From: Pezicula radicicola
Lineage: Eukaryota; Ascomycota; Leotiomycetes; Helotiales; Dermateaceae
DNA length: 64,000 bases
Reading direction: 5' to 3'
NCBI GenBank assembly: GCA_003008705.1
Contig: PDUO01000005.1
Coordinates: forward strand, 561,997 to 625,996
Every line of letters starts with the position of its first letter. Within the stretch, counting starts at the first letter, position 1. The notes beneath the pieces were generated by a model that saw only the letters and a list, made by a program, of their open reading frames with translations, did no database searches and was not told the DNA's origin. Made by a program: the position numbers and the translations under genes. This document shows, in pieces, positions 23,401-35,098 of the stretch.

Positions 23401-24112
23401 AAGCCCTAAATTTCTCCATAATTTGTTGTGGAGCGGCTGCATGGTTCGTAGAATCGTATAGTGTAAATTGTAGCTGAATCTCCCCTGAAACATTATTGCT
23501 CTTCTTCCCCCCAGGTCTCTTGCTCCGCAGAGGGTACCATTTTGGCTCTTGTTCGCAGTGGGAATTGGCAAAGATCTCTTCGAGCGCCAGGTCGAACTCC
23601 CCTAGGTAATCCTTCCCAAATCGATCCTTATCCCAACATATGCAATCCAGGAGGAGGCTGCCAGTGCCGGAGACTGGCATCTGCATCGTGACGTTCCATT
23701 CTGGGTTCAGTGTCTTCGCAACGGAATGGGTGGCACTTTTCGTATCGCCAAGGGTTAGGACAGCATACTGTAATTCTTAGCAATCTATTATTTGCGTATC
23801 TGGACTTCAATCTGGTGTATATGTACTCACAGGATCAGAAGTCCCGCTCTTGTCCTTTGCTGCAAGGTCCCTAGCCTATTGTGATCCGTACCGCGTCAGC
23901 GATCCTCCCTAAACTGACACCGCAGACACGCCCTCCTTTTGCAAAGAATCCTCTCTCTCACTCACCTTCAGCACGACGACCTTCAACATCAAACCATTGG
24001 CCTTGGCCGCATCGAGACTGGAATCGGAAGCCTTCTTCATACTGGGGTTGGGACTGGTGCTTCTGCTTTTGTTGAAAGTCGACAGTCGGTTTGGGAGTGG
24101 GATGCGGACCAT
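20493..24112 (-). CDS. PSD2: Phosphatidylserine decarboxylase 2 with C2 and EF-hand domains
   Basis: Converts phosphatidylserine to phosphatidylethanolamine and CO2 on Golgi/endosomal membranes. Exons are 24112-23966, 23875-23831, 23767-21538, 21486-20735 and 20678-20493, all in phase, giving 1119 aa. Order of domains: first C2 domain (about 40-190; ARDLAAKDKSGTSDPYAVL), an acidic/basic linker, second C2 domain ([39 protein letters not shown]), a Ser-rich linker, an EF-hand (DTDESGRISKVELTTML), a Cys/His segment (ECPICHQPRLN, HIATC), and the catalytic PSD domain with SEVLLPLDKFKNFNEFFYRALKP and HRFHIPVDG. Self-cleavage, creating the pyruvoyl group, is expected at the Ser of FGGST near 20820-20840. 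The last intron acceptor is CAG in AACCCAG, not the nearer GACAG, because only this restores KKRIRKLL. The start chosen is MVRIPLP; an upstream in-frame ATG at 24238 is possible. Confidence 0.97.
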
Positions 24113-25608
24113 AATGAAGAGGGAGTGTCGCCGCTGCCAGCAAAGCCAAGACGGTGGGTAGCTGTTCGTATTACTGGTCTGCGTTTGCTCCTGCTGGAAA
24201 GACCTGAAAGAGCTGTGTCTTGGCAGCTGGATGGCCACCGATTAGCTCAGGGAGCGTCAGGGAGCGTCAGGGGGATGATCGACAGTGCGGGGTTGTTGAA
24301 ATCGAACCTCCGCCGGCGTTGATCAGATCCCGAATACCTTCTTTTCTACGATTCTTAGATGGCAACTGAAAATAGAGAATAAATATCTACTATATGAGGT
24401 GAAGGGGAAACAGACACAGAGATTGCCTCGGTCGTGCACGTCTGTCTGGCCCCTAGTTACATTCACGCCGCCAAGGTTCATCCGCAACTTTGCCAATAGC
24501 GAGGGTTGCTATTTTAACAGATGCGATGATCTGAGGGGCTCATTTACGTTTAAAGGATCTTGGAAGCAGCATCAGATTCTACGTGAGTTTCGCTTGGGAG
24601 TCTCGGGCGATGTGGGGGGCTTCTTCATTCAACTACCGTACAATAATCCCCTTTCCTATCCCATCACTACAACCATAGACCTTACACCTTACCTTACCTT
24701 TCAACTCAAGTTACTCAAATCAACCTAACAAATAAGAAGCTCGCCATAATTCCAATAACACAATAATCACAATCTCAAAGCTGTGGCTATCCTCCCCAAG
24801 GCATCATCTCCCATAAAATCAACGTAAACATCTCAGGCTATCAAGGGTTACAGTACAACAACATCCTAGAGGCTGCATGCTCTATCTGCATGTTGCACCA
24901 CGAGCTAGCTGCAGGTAGATAAAAGGCGTGAATGGGTGGGAGTACGATTGGGATTGGGATTGGGATTGGGATTGGGGCTGAGATAGCAGCCTAGACAGCG
25001 CCGCTTCACACAGTATCTGACTGTTTTCTTTTTGCGGCCCTTTTGACGTTATCCTGCAATTCAATGGAGAATTACTGACGAACGATTTGCACTCGTGGGC
25101 GAGATTGGTTCGCATGGCTTGGTTCCAACCAGGTTTCGCTTCCTTCTGATTGTCAGCATTGTTCTTGGGATGGAACTTGACACATGTTTCTACAATTCGC
25201 CAATTGCGCTCATCTCTAAGATACAGCCACGGAGAATCTGTTGGGATGTGGCGCTGTTGATAAGTTGACAGGTGTCACGGTTTTAAGTTCACCAATATGC
25301 CTGAGCTTCAAAGAATGCATCTGAAACAGACGTTCTTTTGCGAGTTGTACTGTGGCCCATCTATGTACATCTAATAAAATTGTGGTTCGACAAGAAAACC
25401 TATGTGTTGCCGTACTTGCTAGAACGCCATGCCACAAATATGCAATCCCTTCCAATCATGAAGGCAGCGGGTGGTTACAGGATGAGAAGCAAGTAGAAGA
25501 ACGAACACAGGTCAAGGACAATTACAAGAATGAACTCCATACCTAACCCCCTAGACCCCTAAGCACAAACGGTATATGAAATACAGAGGAGAAGTTTGAA
25601 CAGTATCC
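24113..25608. other. Intergenic region with a GGGATT hexamer array
   Basis: PSD2 promoter and HAD phosphatase 3' flank. It contains a duplicated GGGAGCGTCA near 24250-24270 and about five tandem GGGATT units at 24946-24976. No gene is supported; the frame at 24399-24728 has no recognisable features. Confidence 0.5.
24946..24976 (+). repeat. Short tandem repeat (GGGATT)n
   Basis: About five head-to-tail hexamer units, read directly. It differs from the canonical fungal telomere unit TTAGGG. Confidence 0.9.
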
Positions 25609-26882
25609 CTAAGCAGCGATAGTCTCGGAAATGATGTTCCCCTTGGGCTTGAAGTCGGAGAAAGCCTCTGGCCAGAGGAACATCTTCTCCTCCTTTGAGG
25701 GCGTAGCTGCAACGTATAAAGGAACAGCTTTCTTGCTCGATAATCTTCTCCACATGTTGGCTCTGGGATTGAATCTGGCAGGGAGGCCTTGACCCTTTGT
25801 CTTCTCCTGGTCTTCGATCATGATCTTGTTGACCTCCATCTCAATGTCGGCAAAGGTATCATAAGGCTATAAATAGTCAGTATTGATTGCGATCAACATC
25901 TCCTTTCACAATACTTACAATGTAAGCAATCTTGTTTTCAATACAATACTCCTCCAATCTCAATCCGCGGCGTGCAAACAGGACATCCGCTTGTCGGGCA
26001 GCAGGCAGGTCAGAAACACCGTCGCCAATAAAGACAATAAGAGGAATGGTGCCATCTTCGGACTCAATCTTGGCTGCATCGCGGTACTCAGTAATAGAAA
26101 GAGCCTTATCGTGACCAAGTTCAGTGTCATGGCGCCAAATTGGTGTCCAGGCAGAGCCATCCTCTGTGATATTGGCGTCGTTTGCAACAATCTCAATGTG
26201 AGCCGACTAATTTCGGTCAGCACCCTTCACAACTCTTTGCAGGGATAGAAACATACCTCTTCCTCGCCCAAGAAAGTATCCAAAACCTTTCTCAGGATTG
26301 GCTTGAGGCCAGCAGAGATGACATTGAAAGGAATCTGGTTTTCGATGCAGAACTTGTGGAAAGTCTGGAAGTCAGGATCAATCTCAAGCGTCTTCTCCAT
26401 AACTTCAAAACCGTCCTCAAATGGAACATTCAAAGATCCCCACATCTCTTCCGAAACTTCACGGAAAGACCGCTCGCCAGTCTTGATCTGTTCATCGAGG
26501 ATTTCTCTGCGCTGAGAACCGCATCCATGGGTATCGAAGAGGATGTGGCCAGTGTCTTGCATGAAAATGGTGCCATCGAAGTCTGTAGATGGCTGTCAAT
26601 GGTTGTTCTCTCATATCTATACACAAGCCATAAAGCGCAGATTGAACTCTTGACAAAGTTCCATATGCTTCAGCGTCAAGGACATTTATCTGCACTCGCA
26701 GATTTGGTTGCAGCCTCAAGCGGGTAGCAACAAGGACCAACGTGATCAGCACTCGTACCTGAAAAGCAGATGATTTTGCGCTTGGTGTTTAACATAGCCA
26801 TGTTTTGTGTAGGGAGATAGCTTGTTCGAGGCACCGACAAGTCCTTCGAGTTAATAGCTGGAGGAGTAACGGCGGTAGGCAT
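25609..26882 (-). CDS. HAD-superfamily phosphatase, phosphoserine-phosphatase-like
   Basis: Small-molecule phosphatase of the HAD fold, similar in style to the uncharacterised yeast Ynl010w and to MtnX/PHOSPHO-type enzymes; substrate unknown. Exons are 26882-26759, 26582-26257, 26206-25919 and 25866-25609, all in phase, giving 331 aa. Motif I is DFDGTI (residues 42-47, nucleophile Asp42, acid Asp44), with the first intron splitting the codon for that nucleophile. Motif II is the Ser in NVISAGLKPI. The conserved Lys is in GHDKALSI. Motif IV is VFIGDGVSDLPAARQADVLFAR. The C-terminal 60 residues (KEEKMFLWPEAFSDFKPKG) lie outside the catalytic core. Probably cytosolic; no signal peptide. The next gene on this strand upstream is epsilon-COP. 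Confidence 0.9.
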
Positions 26883-28324
26883 TGTGGTGACGTTGTGAGT
26901 TCAAGATTTTGAGTGGTACTTAGGTAGACTATGTGGAGAATTATGGAGTGCTTGTAGGTGTAATGTATGATAGTGATTATGTTTTGACTTGGAAGGAATA
27001 ATGGAGAAATTGGGGAAATGATTCACAGGTGGGCGCCTACTTCCCTTAATAATTGATTCAGGAAAGAGAGAGCGTACTGCTACGTAGACCTGCAACGTGC
27101 CCAAGCGGCAGGGCCTTCGAAGTTCCTTCACGATGTACGGCAAGTGCAGATAACCAAATAAAACCAACGATACACCAACCTCGAATAAGGGAGCGCCAGG
27201 GTAGGGGCCGCCAACCTAGCCTGCCATGGGACTATACCGTAGGCTTGCAGAAGGAGCGATAGGTCCTTTCTCATCGAAGTCTCATTGAAGCCATCGACAT
27301 TGTAAGACCCCGAAACAACTTTTCGATGAAATTTAGCGGCCGACGATGGCTCCCCCCTGACGATTTATCTCCTATGCTGGCCTGGCCTCTCTCTTACTGG
27401 AGGAGATGTTAGCACTTGCTGGGCCTGCCGGAGGCTGGTTGGTCTTTCCCCTTGTCCGCAAGCACTACTGCACTTGTATGACGCTGTCGTACTTCTGGTT
27501 GAGGTAAGAGGACAGACAGTTGAGAAGGTACTGTACTGTACAAGGTACAAAAGGCAAACCAGACGAAGCGACGGACCAAGTTCTAGCTCGCTTGAAGTGG
27601 GGCATTTTGGAAAATGGAGAGGAAATGGAGGGGTAAATTTAAACACATGTGACTCCACGTACTCGCTTTCCATTCGACCTCAAAATGATGAACACGCCGA
27701 GGAATATTTTTGCATTCTGATGGCAAAATTTAGGGTAGTCTTCGAACATCAAGACGTTAGCAAGGGCAACTGGGTGATGTCATGGCCGCATTTAGTCAAC
27801 AAACCAGTTATCCCCAGCCTCTTCCTGTGCATGCTATGGCGCGTCCATATGTCGGTGAAGAGCGGCTATCCGACTGACCATTCGCTGAACAGGACTGCTC
27901 AGATGGCACAGGCATTCTCGATTGTCAAGCGTCACTGTGCAGAGTAACCAGCAGATGTGTTATCGTGAAGATTCAAGCAATGCATGGCGGGGGGTTTTAG
28001 AGGAGGAAAGTTGGGGGTATGGAGCATTGGCTGACCGATGATGTCAATGTGCAGTTTCTTGAGGGCTTCAATGCTGTGAGCCTTTCCCGGAACATTTGCT
28101 CAATTGGCCCTACTCAGCAGCAGGCGGCCTTTTCTGAGTAAGTGCAAGCAGATTTCAGTTGTGTCACTACTGGTGCACTATCTGATTCGTGTTGGGATTG
28201 AGTCTCAGGGTTGACTGATTTGGTCTTCCATTTTTGTATAACCTAATCCCCTAAGAAATCATCATCTCGTGAAAAATTCAACATTCCCTCCACCGTTACG
28301 CCGTCGTGATGATATTTGGGGATA
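26883..28324. other. Intergenic region, HAD phosphatase promoter side
   Basis: No gene supported. A 157-codon plus-strand frame at 27474-27947 has no recognisable domain, and its composition is not clearly coding. Confidence 0.5.
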
Positions 28325-29318
28325 TTATGATGACACCTTGGCAGAGTACTTCGTGGCAGCCTTGTCGAATAAGACGCTCTTCTCTTGCAGGTCTTGCAGG
28401 AAGAGATGATTTGGTGCGGTACTTGATAGGGAGCTACGAACAAGCGGTCAGCAATTGGCGCAAGCCTGGACTAGTCAATCAAATAGACATACCTAATCAA
28501 CTCCTTTGGGTCTTTGCCAGCGATAACATTGAGAATGATGGAGTTGGCAACGGCCTCTGTATTCTTCGGGTCTTTCTCCAATGCTTGTTGTAAAGCAGCC
28601 TCAGCTTCCTCTAAGCGTCCAAGATGTATTTCCGCGATAGCTTGAGACACGAGGCTCTGTGTTGACGATGTTGAAGGGGCCTGAGCCAATTCTTCAAAGA
28701 CGTAGAATGCTTGCTGGTATTTCTCTCCGCCTACTCGCAAACCAACCCAAGATTCAGCAAGGTTCACAAGTAAGCTATCCTGGGCCCATCGCCTTGCTGC
28801 AGCGACCTCCTTAACAGCCAGGTCGGTGCGGTTCTGCTGGAGGTGAATTTGTACAATCAGGGCAACGGCTTCCACTAAACAAGGTCAGCCCGCTGCGCAG
28901 ACAAAACATTCTCGTAATACCTACAATTCCCTTGGTGCTGTGACAGTAATGCTAGAGCCTCTTCGCTATTTCCTGATGCTTGCAATACGGTACCAGCCAA
29001 CACCTGAACAACCGTATTATCTCCTGAGTCTGTAGCTAGTTTGGTCGCAATCTGCACAGCTTTCGATTTGTTTCCAGCGGCCAACTCTGCCAAAGCTCCC
29101 ACAGCAACCAACTCAGGCTCGCTTTCTCCTTGCACATCTGCGATAACATCCTCTGCATTTCCAAGAGCAATTTGGGCGCGTAGGGACAGTACTCGAGCGG
29201 GCAGTGCGTTTTCTGCTGAGAGGCCCGCAGTATCAAAATCGACGACTTCTTGCCATTGCCCCTGATGAAAGTAGTTGTGAATATTGAGCAGCTCGCCCTC
29301 TGCGGAGAATGGATCCAT
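28325..29318 (-). CDS. SEC28: Coatomer subunit epsilon (epsilon-COP)
   Basis: Subunit of the COPI coat that drives Golgi-to-ER retrograde vesicle transport; it binds and stabilises alpha-COP. Exons are 29318-28925, 28874-28493 and 28421-28325, in phase, giving 290 aa, the usual size. The N-terminus MDPFSAEGELLNIHNYFHQGQW is typical. The rest is a TPR-like helical solenoid, including LAGTVLQASGNSEEALALL, VKEVAAARRWAQDSLLVNLAESWV, and LGRLEEAEAALQQALEKDP followed by TEAVANSIIL. The C-terminus DLQEKSVLFDKAATKYSAKV is diagnostic and comes from the short third exon. Cytosolic, membrane-recruited. It lies downstream of an orphan gene on the same strand, 236 bp away. Confidence 0.96.
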
Positions 29319-29554
29319 GATGGGTTGTGGTTTGTGTTGAATATGAGTTGCCCTTGTGCCCTTGGCATACGTGTTTGATACGCTGTACTTTCGAGAGCTC
29401 CAAACTCGCTAAACCTTAGCGCGTTGACCCTTCAAATGGTTCGCGATGTTCCTTCCTCTGTGTCCTTCTTTCATCACATCGGTGGAAACACAATGATAAG
29501 TCGGAAATGGCTCTGCAACCATCACTCACATGCTTGATTACATTTTCATTTCTA

Positions 29555-30262
29555 CTAGTTCATGAGTCCAACTGCGCTAGCTTCAAGAACTCTTTCCCAC
29601 CCCGGCCAATCTTCTTGATTGGAGGCTTCTTCGACGTCTTCGTCCTTCAGCTGCATCCTCACGTTGTCCCAGAACGCTCTGATCTGCATTTGACCTCGAT
29701 ATCCTGCGTTGGATTTTGTTCTTCGTAGCTTTTGCTTGACATCTTTGAGCAGATTCTCGAAGAGAACATCACTAAGAAACTCCTCTTCTTCTGTGTCCAA
29801 ACACCTCATTAGAGGCCTGTTGTTGAAGAATTGTCGATGTTCTTCTAGCCTCCACGGGCGACGTTCTGGAATATTGGTGATTTCGGTTTTAGGAACGTTT
29901 GCAGTCGAACTCCTAAAGTTAGAGTCTTTGAGGTTCATATTAGGTGCACGCGACTGTTTCATCGTGTCCTGCATCCTCCCAGATCCTTCAAGTGTAGAAT
30001 CTCTACTCTCTTGATTGTCGAACAAGTCGGATCTCGCGCTACTCGTAGTCGAAATTGTTGGGTGCAATATCTCAAATTCGCTGTTAGGTGTATTAAATCT
30101 CTTAGCAATGTTTTGTGTCCCAATAGCTCTGTGAAGGCACTCATTATCTTGTGTCACCGTTGTTTGGAAGCTGCTTGTTTTCGCGCTTCTCGACATCCTT
30201 AATTCGACATCATTAATTTTGTTTTCGAGGGACCTCCGCAATATGGAATCCGAGTGTTCCAT
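29555..30262 (-). CDS. Hypothetical protein, mostly disordered
   Basis: Intronless 235-aa frame beginning MEHSDSILRRSLENK. I do not recognise the family. Residues 1-130 are Ser/Thr/Asn-rich and look disordered. Residues about 130-225 look folded and helical (WRLEEHRQFFNNRPLM, EEEFLSDVLFENLLKDVKQKLRR, GQMQIRAFWDNVRMQL), ending with WPGWERVLEASA. The frame is long for this region and amino-acid composition is protein-like, which supports a real gene. No signal peptide or membrane segment. Coiled-coil character in the C-terminal half suggests a protein-protein interaction role, but this is a guess. Confidence 0.62.
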   Translation of the reverse strand: MEHSDSILRRSLENKINDVELRMSRSAKTSSFQTTVTQDNECLHRAIGTQNIAKRFNTPNSEFEILHPTISTTSSARSDLFDNQESRDSTLEGSGRMQDTMKQSRAPNMNLKDSNFRSSTANVPKTEITNIPERRPWRLEEHRQFFNNRPLMRCLDTEEEEFLSDVLFENLLKDVKQKLRRTKSNAGYRGQMQIRAFWDNVRMQLKDEDVEEASNQEDWPGWERVLEASAVGLMN

Positions 30263-30741
30263 CGTTGACCTGTCTCCATTCTGGTTTAGAGTGAAATCGC
30301 AGTTGATGTCAAGAACAAAACTGGCATGATTTGATCAAGTTCAAGACCTCTTCGTTTGAAGAACACAGATAAGGCTATGTGAAAAGCTAGTTGAGATCGT
30401 TACTTAAATAATAAAATGCTTGAATAAATGAGTAGCAATTCATGAAAATCATCTTAGGTGTATGACAATATGATACCTGATTGTCGCCCTTATTCACAAC
30501 ACGTTTACTCATTGATTGCCCTTTAGAACCTAGCCTTTGTGCTGGGAGTCATCTCGCATATTATTCACGTTACTCAACTTCTTATATGTAGCTCATTCTT
30601 CACTCCAAAACACAATGTTTTCTCAAACACAAAACAGGTACAAACAATCTCGCCTTGAAATATCGATGTTCTATTGCCACTCTCAGGTCCAGATATCCCT
30701 ACCTCATCAAATCACATAGAGAAATACAAAGGTCTATCAAA
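30263..30741. promoter_or_regulatory. Divergent intergenic region
   Basis: 479 bp between the orphan gene (-) and the WW-kinase gene (+), presumably holding both promoters. The kinase ATG at 30742 has a good context (TCAAAATGAG). No specific operator recognised. Confidence 0.4.
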
Positions 30742-32345
30742 ATGAGTGATTGGCGACCTGTTCTTGAACCACATTGTCCCGAGATTCAAGAACTTCAAAA
30801 AGGATGGCAAGTGTTAGTTACAATCGAGGAGCCCAGGCGCTGCTACTTTCTTGACCCGGCCAAACGTACGACCTCTTTCGATCACCCTAAGCGAGGACCC
30901 CTACCTAAGCCCTGGATCCTTCGAGTATATGGAACTTCCAGTATCGGTTATTACAATAGAGACACTCAGGTTTTCACCACAAAAGACCCTCGATCTGAGA
31001 AACCTGTGGAAGCCGAATTAGGAAAGTGTCAACCCGGGCCCTTGGGAGGTGACCTCAAAACAATCGGATTGTCTCTAGTCAAGGCACCACCACATCTTAA
31101 AATGGCAGCGCATGTAACGAAATGGCCGACCAAAGGCCACGACCTCGACAAGCTTCAACGTCAGCCCATTGGAAAGGACAAAAGTTTTCGAGATGCATAT
31201 CAAATAGTCCATACCCTAGATCCTGGAGCCAATGCAGAGGGTGGCATCGGCGGCGTAAGTTCCCCATAAAAAGTTACAATACAGCAACTAATTTTCACTA
31301 GATGAACGATGGGGTCCACATTGTGAAGATGATCGGCGTCCCAGATCGTCTCTTTGTGGAAAAGAGATTCATAGGTGCAAAGGGCATGATCAAGTATGCA
31401 AAGAAAGAGATCGAAATGCTCCGAAGATGCAAACACTTAGCTCTCAGTTGTTACGTTGCCGGATTCATCAGCGAAGGTCATCCAGCCGAAGGATCCGTCT
31501 ACGTCGAGTTCTGCGACCGAGGCTCACTATCCGATGTCATCAAAAGTTACAGGAAAAACAAAGTCAAAATCCCCGAAGGTTTTCTCTGGCATGCCTTCCT
31601 CGGTCTCTGTGATGGACTCGCATACATGCACGGCGGTGGTCGCTTCATGACAGCCCATCCCAACCCCCCAGATCCAAAATGGAAACCGCTGGTCCACCGC
31701 GACATGAAACCAGACAACGTTCTCCTCAGAGGTAGAACCACTCACGGATCCAACAAACCCCCCTACTGCGTCCTCAGTGATTTCGGACTGACCTGCGAAG
31801 AAGGCCCCGACAATGCTAACAGAATGAAATGCGGTACATCATTATATTACGCACCCGAACTCCTCTATACTCCCTTCCCAACAGGAGATATAGACAGCGG
31901 ACCCGAATGGTTCAAATTTAAAGTCCCCCAAAGCCACTCAGCCGATATCTGGGCGCTCGGAATAATAATCTACTGTATGTCAAAACCCAGCGAATTCGCA
32001 CACATAAACCTCGAAATTAAAGACAAAATAGCAAAAGATATGCCTCATCATAAATACTATGAAGGAACTGCTTCTCGAATTCCTTGGCCTTATAAACTTG
32101 ATCAAGCATTTTATACGAAGGAATTGGAAGAGGCTATTAATTTGGCGACGGTTGTAGATGCTGAGAAGAGGTTGGATGGGAATAGGTTAATCAAGGAATT
32201 GAAGGCTTTGTTTGATAGGGCTGTTAAGCGTAAGGGGAATATGGTTGTGGAGTGTAGGTTGGAGGAGTTTGCTGCGCCGAAACATAAGTATAGGGCTGAT
32301 GAGTGTGAGGTTAGGACTGGGTTGAAGAAAGGGGGTGGGTCTTAG
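30742..32345 (+). CDS. WW-domain protein kinase fusion
   Basis: Serine/threonine protein kinase of a fungal NEK-like type with an N-terminal WW-like domain. Exons are 30742-31254 and 31302-32345 (47-bp intron, phase 0), giving 518 aa. The WW-like module covers about residues 18-50: GW at 21-22, CYFLD at 34-38 and RTTSFDHP at 42-49. The second signature Trp is replaced by Phe46, while Pro49 is kept. The kinase domain starts around residue 165 with a Gly-rich loop (GGIGGMNDGV) cut precisely by the intron. The ATP-binding Lys is in LFVEKRF, the catalytic loop is VHRDMKPDN, the Mg-binding motif is SDFGL and the P+1 loop is YYAPELL. All catalytic residues are present. Third-position use flips from A/C to G/T at about 32045, and the G-rich composition continues about 120 bp past the stop. 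Substrates unknown. Confidence 0.9.
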
Positions 32346-34531
32346 GGGGAGTTGTGAGGGGGAGTTGTGGGGTGGAAGAGGGTGGGAGTGAAGGTGGAGC
32401 GGGGTGTGCTCTGTATGGAATGGGGAGGTGGAAGTGCTTTGTGTGATTATGGGATTGTGTAGTAGGTATCGTGGTTTGTATAATTGATTTACCTATACAA
32501 GACTAGGTAGATCATCCTTACTGCTTTTATATTCAAGGATTAAGGTAACCAATAAACTTTTCACAAAAAGACAAAACAAACAAAAAGTACTAACATGTAT
32601 TACAGCTGTCACGCTATATCCGCTGAAAGTAAATATATAAGTCCTCATGTAAAAGATAATTTTAAACCTAGTCTACCTAAATAGAGCAAGATGCACACAC
32701 ACTTTAGTATATTTCATTTAAAGAACTCTTCCAAATCTCAACATCCCCAAATCCTACTCCAGCCTATCAATTCTTATATCTAAACAATTTAACCCCATCA
32801 AGTACAGAGGCACCAGTATGTGTCTGAATTCATAGCGTACCCCAAATTTTAGCTCCAAATGCACCAAAACTTAGCAACTCAAATAAATTAACAAAACTTA
32901 ACACTTTTAATTCTTCTAAAACAAAAGAAATTTACGTTAAACACTTCATCTGACAAGCCACAACAGTGTGACAACTAAAGCATAGATTTGCCGCTAATAG
33001 AGAAAGGTTGCTGAGGATTAGAATAAGACGCTACAAGTATAATATTTTTCCTTCTCTCTTCCCTGAGCTCCTTGCGTCCTATCCTCTTTTCTGCCTGCTG
33101 TTACTTACTTGATTTTATGTGCTTTCTACATTTCTGGTTTCTAAGCTATACTGTGTAGAATATAAGTTTAGGTTATGCTAAAGTGCCGGTGCTCTTTTGT
33201 AGGTGTCACTTTGGCCTATCCTATATTTCGTCCTTGGAGGTTCTACAAGACATGTTTTCTAGTTTCTATAGATTTAAATTGGGCCAACTCGAGCTAACAG
33301 CACTAAAACATATCAAAGAAGTCTATTTCATGGGCATTGTTTTCCATCATATAAAGGATAAGGAGTTTTATCTACAATGTAAGCGCAGTAGCTGACAAAA
33401 GAGGCTTGCAAATCGTTCTGTGGCTATCTCTTCGAAAATTTAGAGAGAACTAAGCCGCTATGAGAGTCTTGACACACGAGGTTATAAAGATAAGAATGGA
33501 AATAAAGCTCGGCTCAAGGATCTAGTTCGGAAGTCGATAGAGGAAGAGTTATAATTCGAAGGGCTTTTCACATAGTGAAGAAGATTTAGGGCTACACTGT
33601 CTTTGGGTTTAGAAGGTGTAAAAGAGAGGATTCGAGCTACCTCTTTTAGTGCCCCCTACGAACCTTTAACTTTTCAGACTCTAGAGAGCGAAGGGAAGCT
33701 CAACAACACAATCGATCACGGGCAGAGATTAACATATATCCTAAACAACAAAACACGTATAGCGATAAAGCTATCACAACAGCTGCGACTAAGGGCGAGT
33801 AGGCAGAGGAACATTGCAAAGTGACAATACAATAGAGGTCATTGGCTAGCCTCTAAGCTATAAGTAGGCACTAAAGATTTTAGAGGAGTACTAATAAATT
33901 TATCAAATATACATATTATTAAATTTTACCTAATTTTATAACTTCGGTTCAAGTAGCTTACTTTTTGAGATACAATATGTAACTTAAGCAGGCAATCAAT
34001 TTACCTAAATTAGGATCTGCAATAATCTATTGAACTATGTAGACAACCTCCTTGCTAACCTCGGTAGATAGAAGTTGTAGTTGTTTAGTTCTTTAAAGGG
34101 AAAAAAGCAGTCTAATTTGTCCTAATAATCTATAACTAACTTAATCTCTGACTAATTTTTGTCAATTTGGATTAAGAGTAACTAAGTTGTACTCTAAGCA
34201 CTATTGGTTATAAGCTAGTTAGCTCTAGGAGCTCGCTTACCTGATTATGTGTTGAACTACCTAGTGAAATTTATTATACTAGCGTAATTTCGTTTTTATT
34301 TTTACTACTTTACTATCACACTAACTCTAGCTATTTAAGACTTACCCTAGTCCAAACAACAATTCAGACTAGCAAATAAGTCCCTTATTTTCTATTTAAT
34401 GGCAAGCTCCTTTACACCTAAACCATTTTTTTATCACTATACCACATAAAACAACCACACATTCCAACATCAACTCTTACACTCAACTACTCAAAACAAT
34501 AAAAACGCTCTAAGAAAAAAATAACGACAAA
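32346..34531. other. AT-rich region with repeat relics
   Basis: Contains copy D of the dispersed repeat and two short decayed frames (33183-33395, 33603-33824) that look like remnants rather than genes. No intact gene seen. Confidence 0.55.
32970..33020 (+). repeat. Degenerate dispersed repeat, copy D
   Basis: GACAACTAAAG, then TTGCCGCTAATAGAGAAAGG, aligning with copies A and B. A weaker match (GTTGCTAATAGAAAAAG) occurs near 57701-57718, followed like copy D by a pyrimidine-rich TCTTTCC/TCCTATCC stretch. Confidence 0.5.
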
Positions 34532-35098
34532 ATGCGTCTACCACAATACATGACCAATTTCGTAGACTACTACAAGGTCCTCAATATACCCGAAACCAGC
34601 ACCCCCCTTGAGATCAAAATCGCATATCGCAAACAAGCACTTAAATTCCATCCAGACAAGAACACCGATGCAAACGCCACTAATAAATTTCAACAAGTAA
34701 GTAAAATCAAACAATCCACTTGTTCTCTATCCCAACAAAGAGTCTAAAAGAGTTGACTAACATATCAATATTGATAGATTAGTGAGGCGTATGAAATACT
34801 TGGAAACAAGCATGAGCGGAAGTCATATGATGAGTATCGGAGCAGGACAAAGGAGCAGCCTAAACATACGGTGGTTCAAGAGACGGATGAGAGCTGGCGT
34901 GATGACGGGATAAGGAATTTCTGGGATGCTCGTCGTAAGCGGGAGGAGAAACGACAACAACGGAAGGGCTACAAGCCATTTTCGGAACAGGAATCGGACT
35001 GTTGCTACTGTGTTAGACCTTATAAATGCGCTGTATGTGCTTTGGAAGAAATCAAGTTCAAGAATGCTAGGAAGAGGGCGAAGAACAACAGATACTAG
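34532..35098 (+). CDS. Small J-domain (DnaJ-like) protein with cysteine cluster
   Basis: Co-chaperone type protein that would stimulate an Hsp70 ATPase. Exons are 34532-34696 and 34778-35098 (81-bp intron, phase 0), giving 161 aa. The J domain covers residues about 10-75: DYYKVLNIP, AYRKQALKFHPDKN with the essential HPD at 40-42, and ISEAYEILGNKHERKSYDEYR. The C-terminal part is basic (RRKREEKRQQRKGYKPF) and carries a cluster CCYCVRPYKCAVC near residue 140, five closely spaced cysteines that could bind zinc. It lacks the G/F region and the substrate-binding domains of class A/B J-proteins, so it is class C. It stands alone between repeat-rich DNA. Possibly a species-specific J-protein; partner unknown. 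Confidence 0.88.

Noticed and set aside
27474..27947. 157-codon plus-strand frame between the HAD phosphatase and epsilon-COP genes
   Set aside because: No domain, no signal peptide, composition not coding-like; overlapping frame on the other strand.
33183..33824. Two frames between repeat relics, considered as transposase remnants
   Set aside because: No recognisable catalytic motif; could not assign a transposon family, so left as uncharacterised relic DNA.
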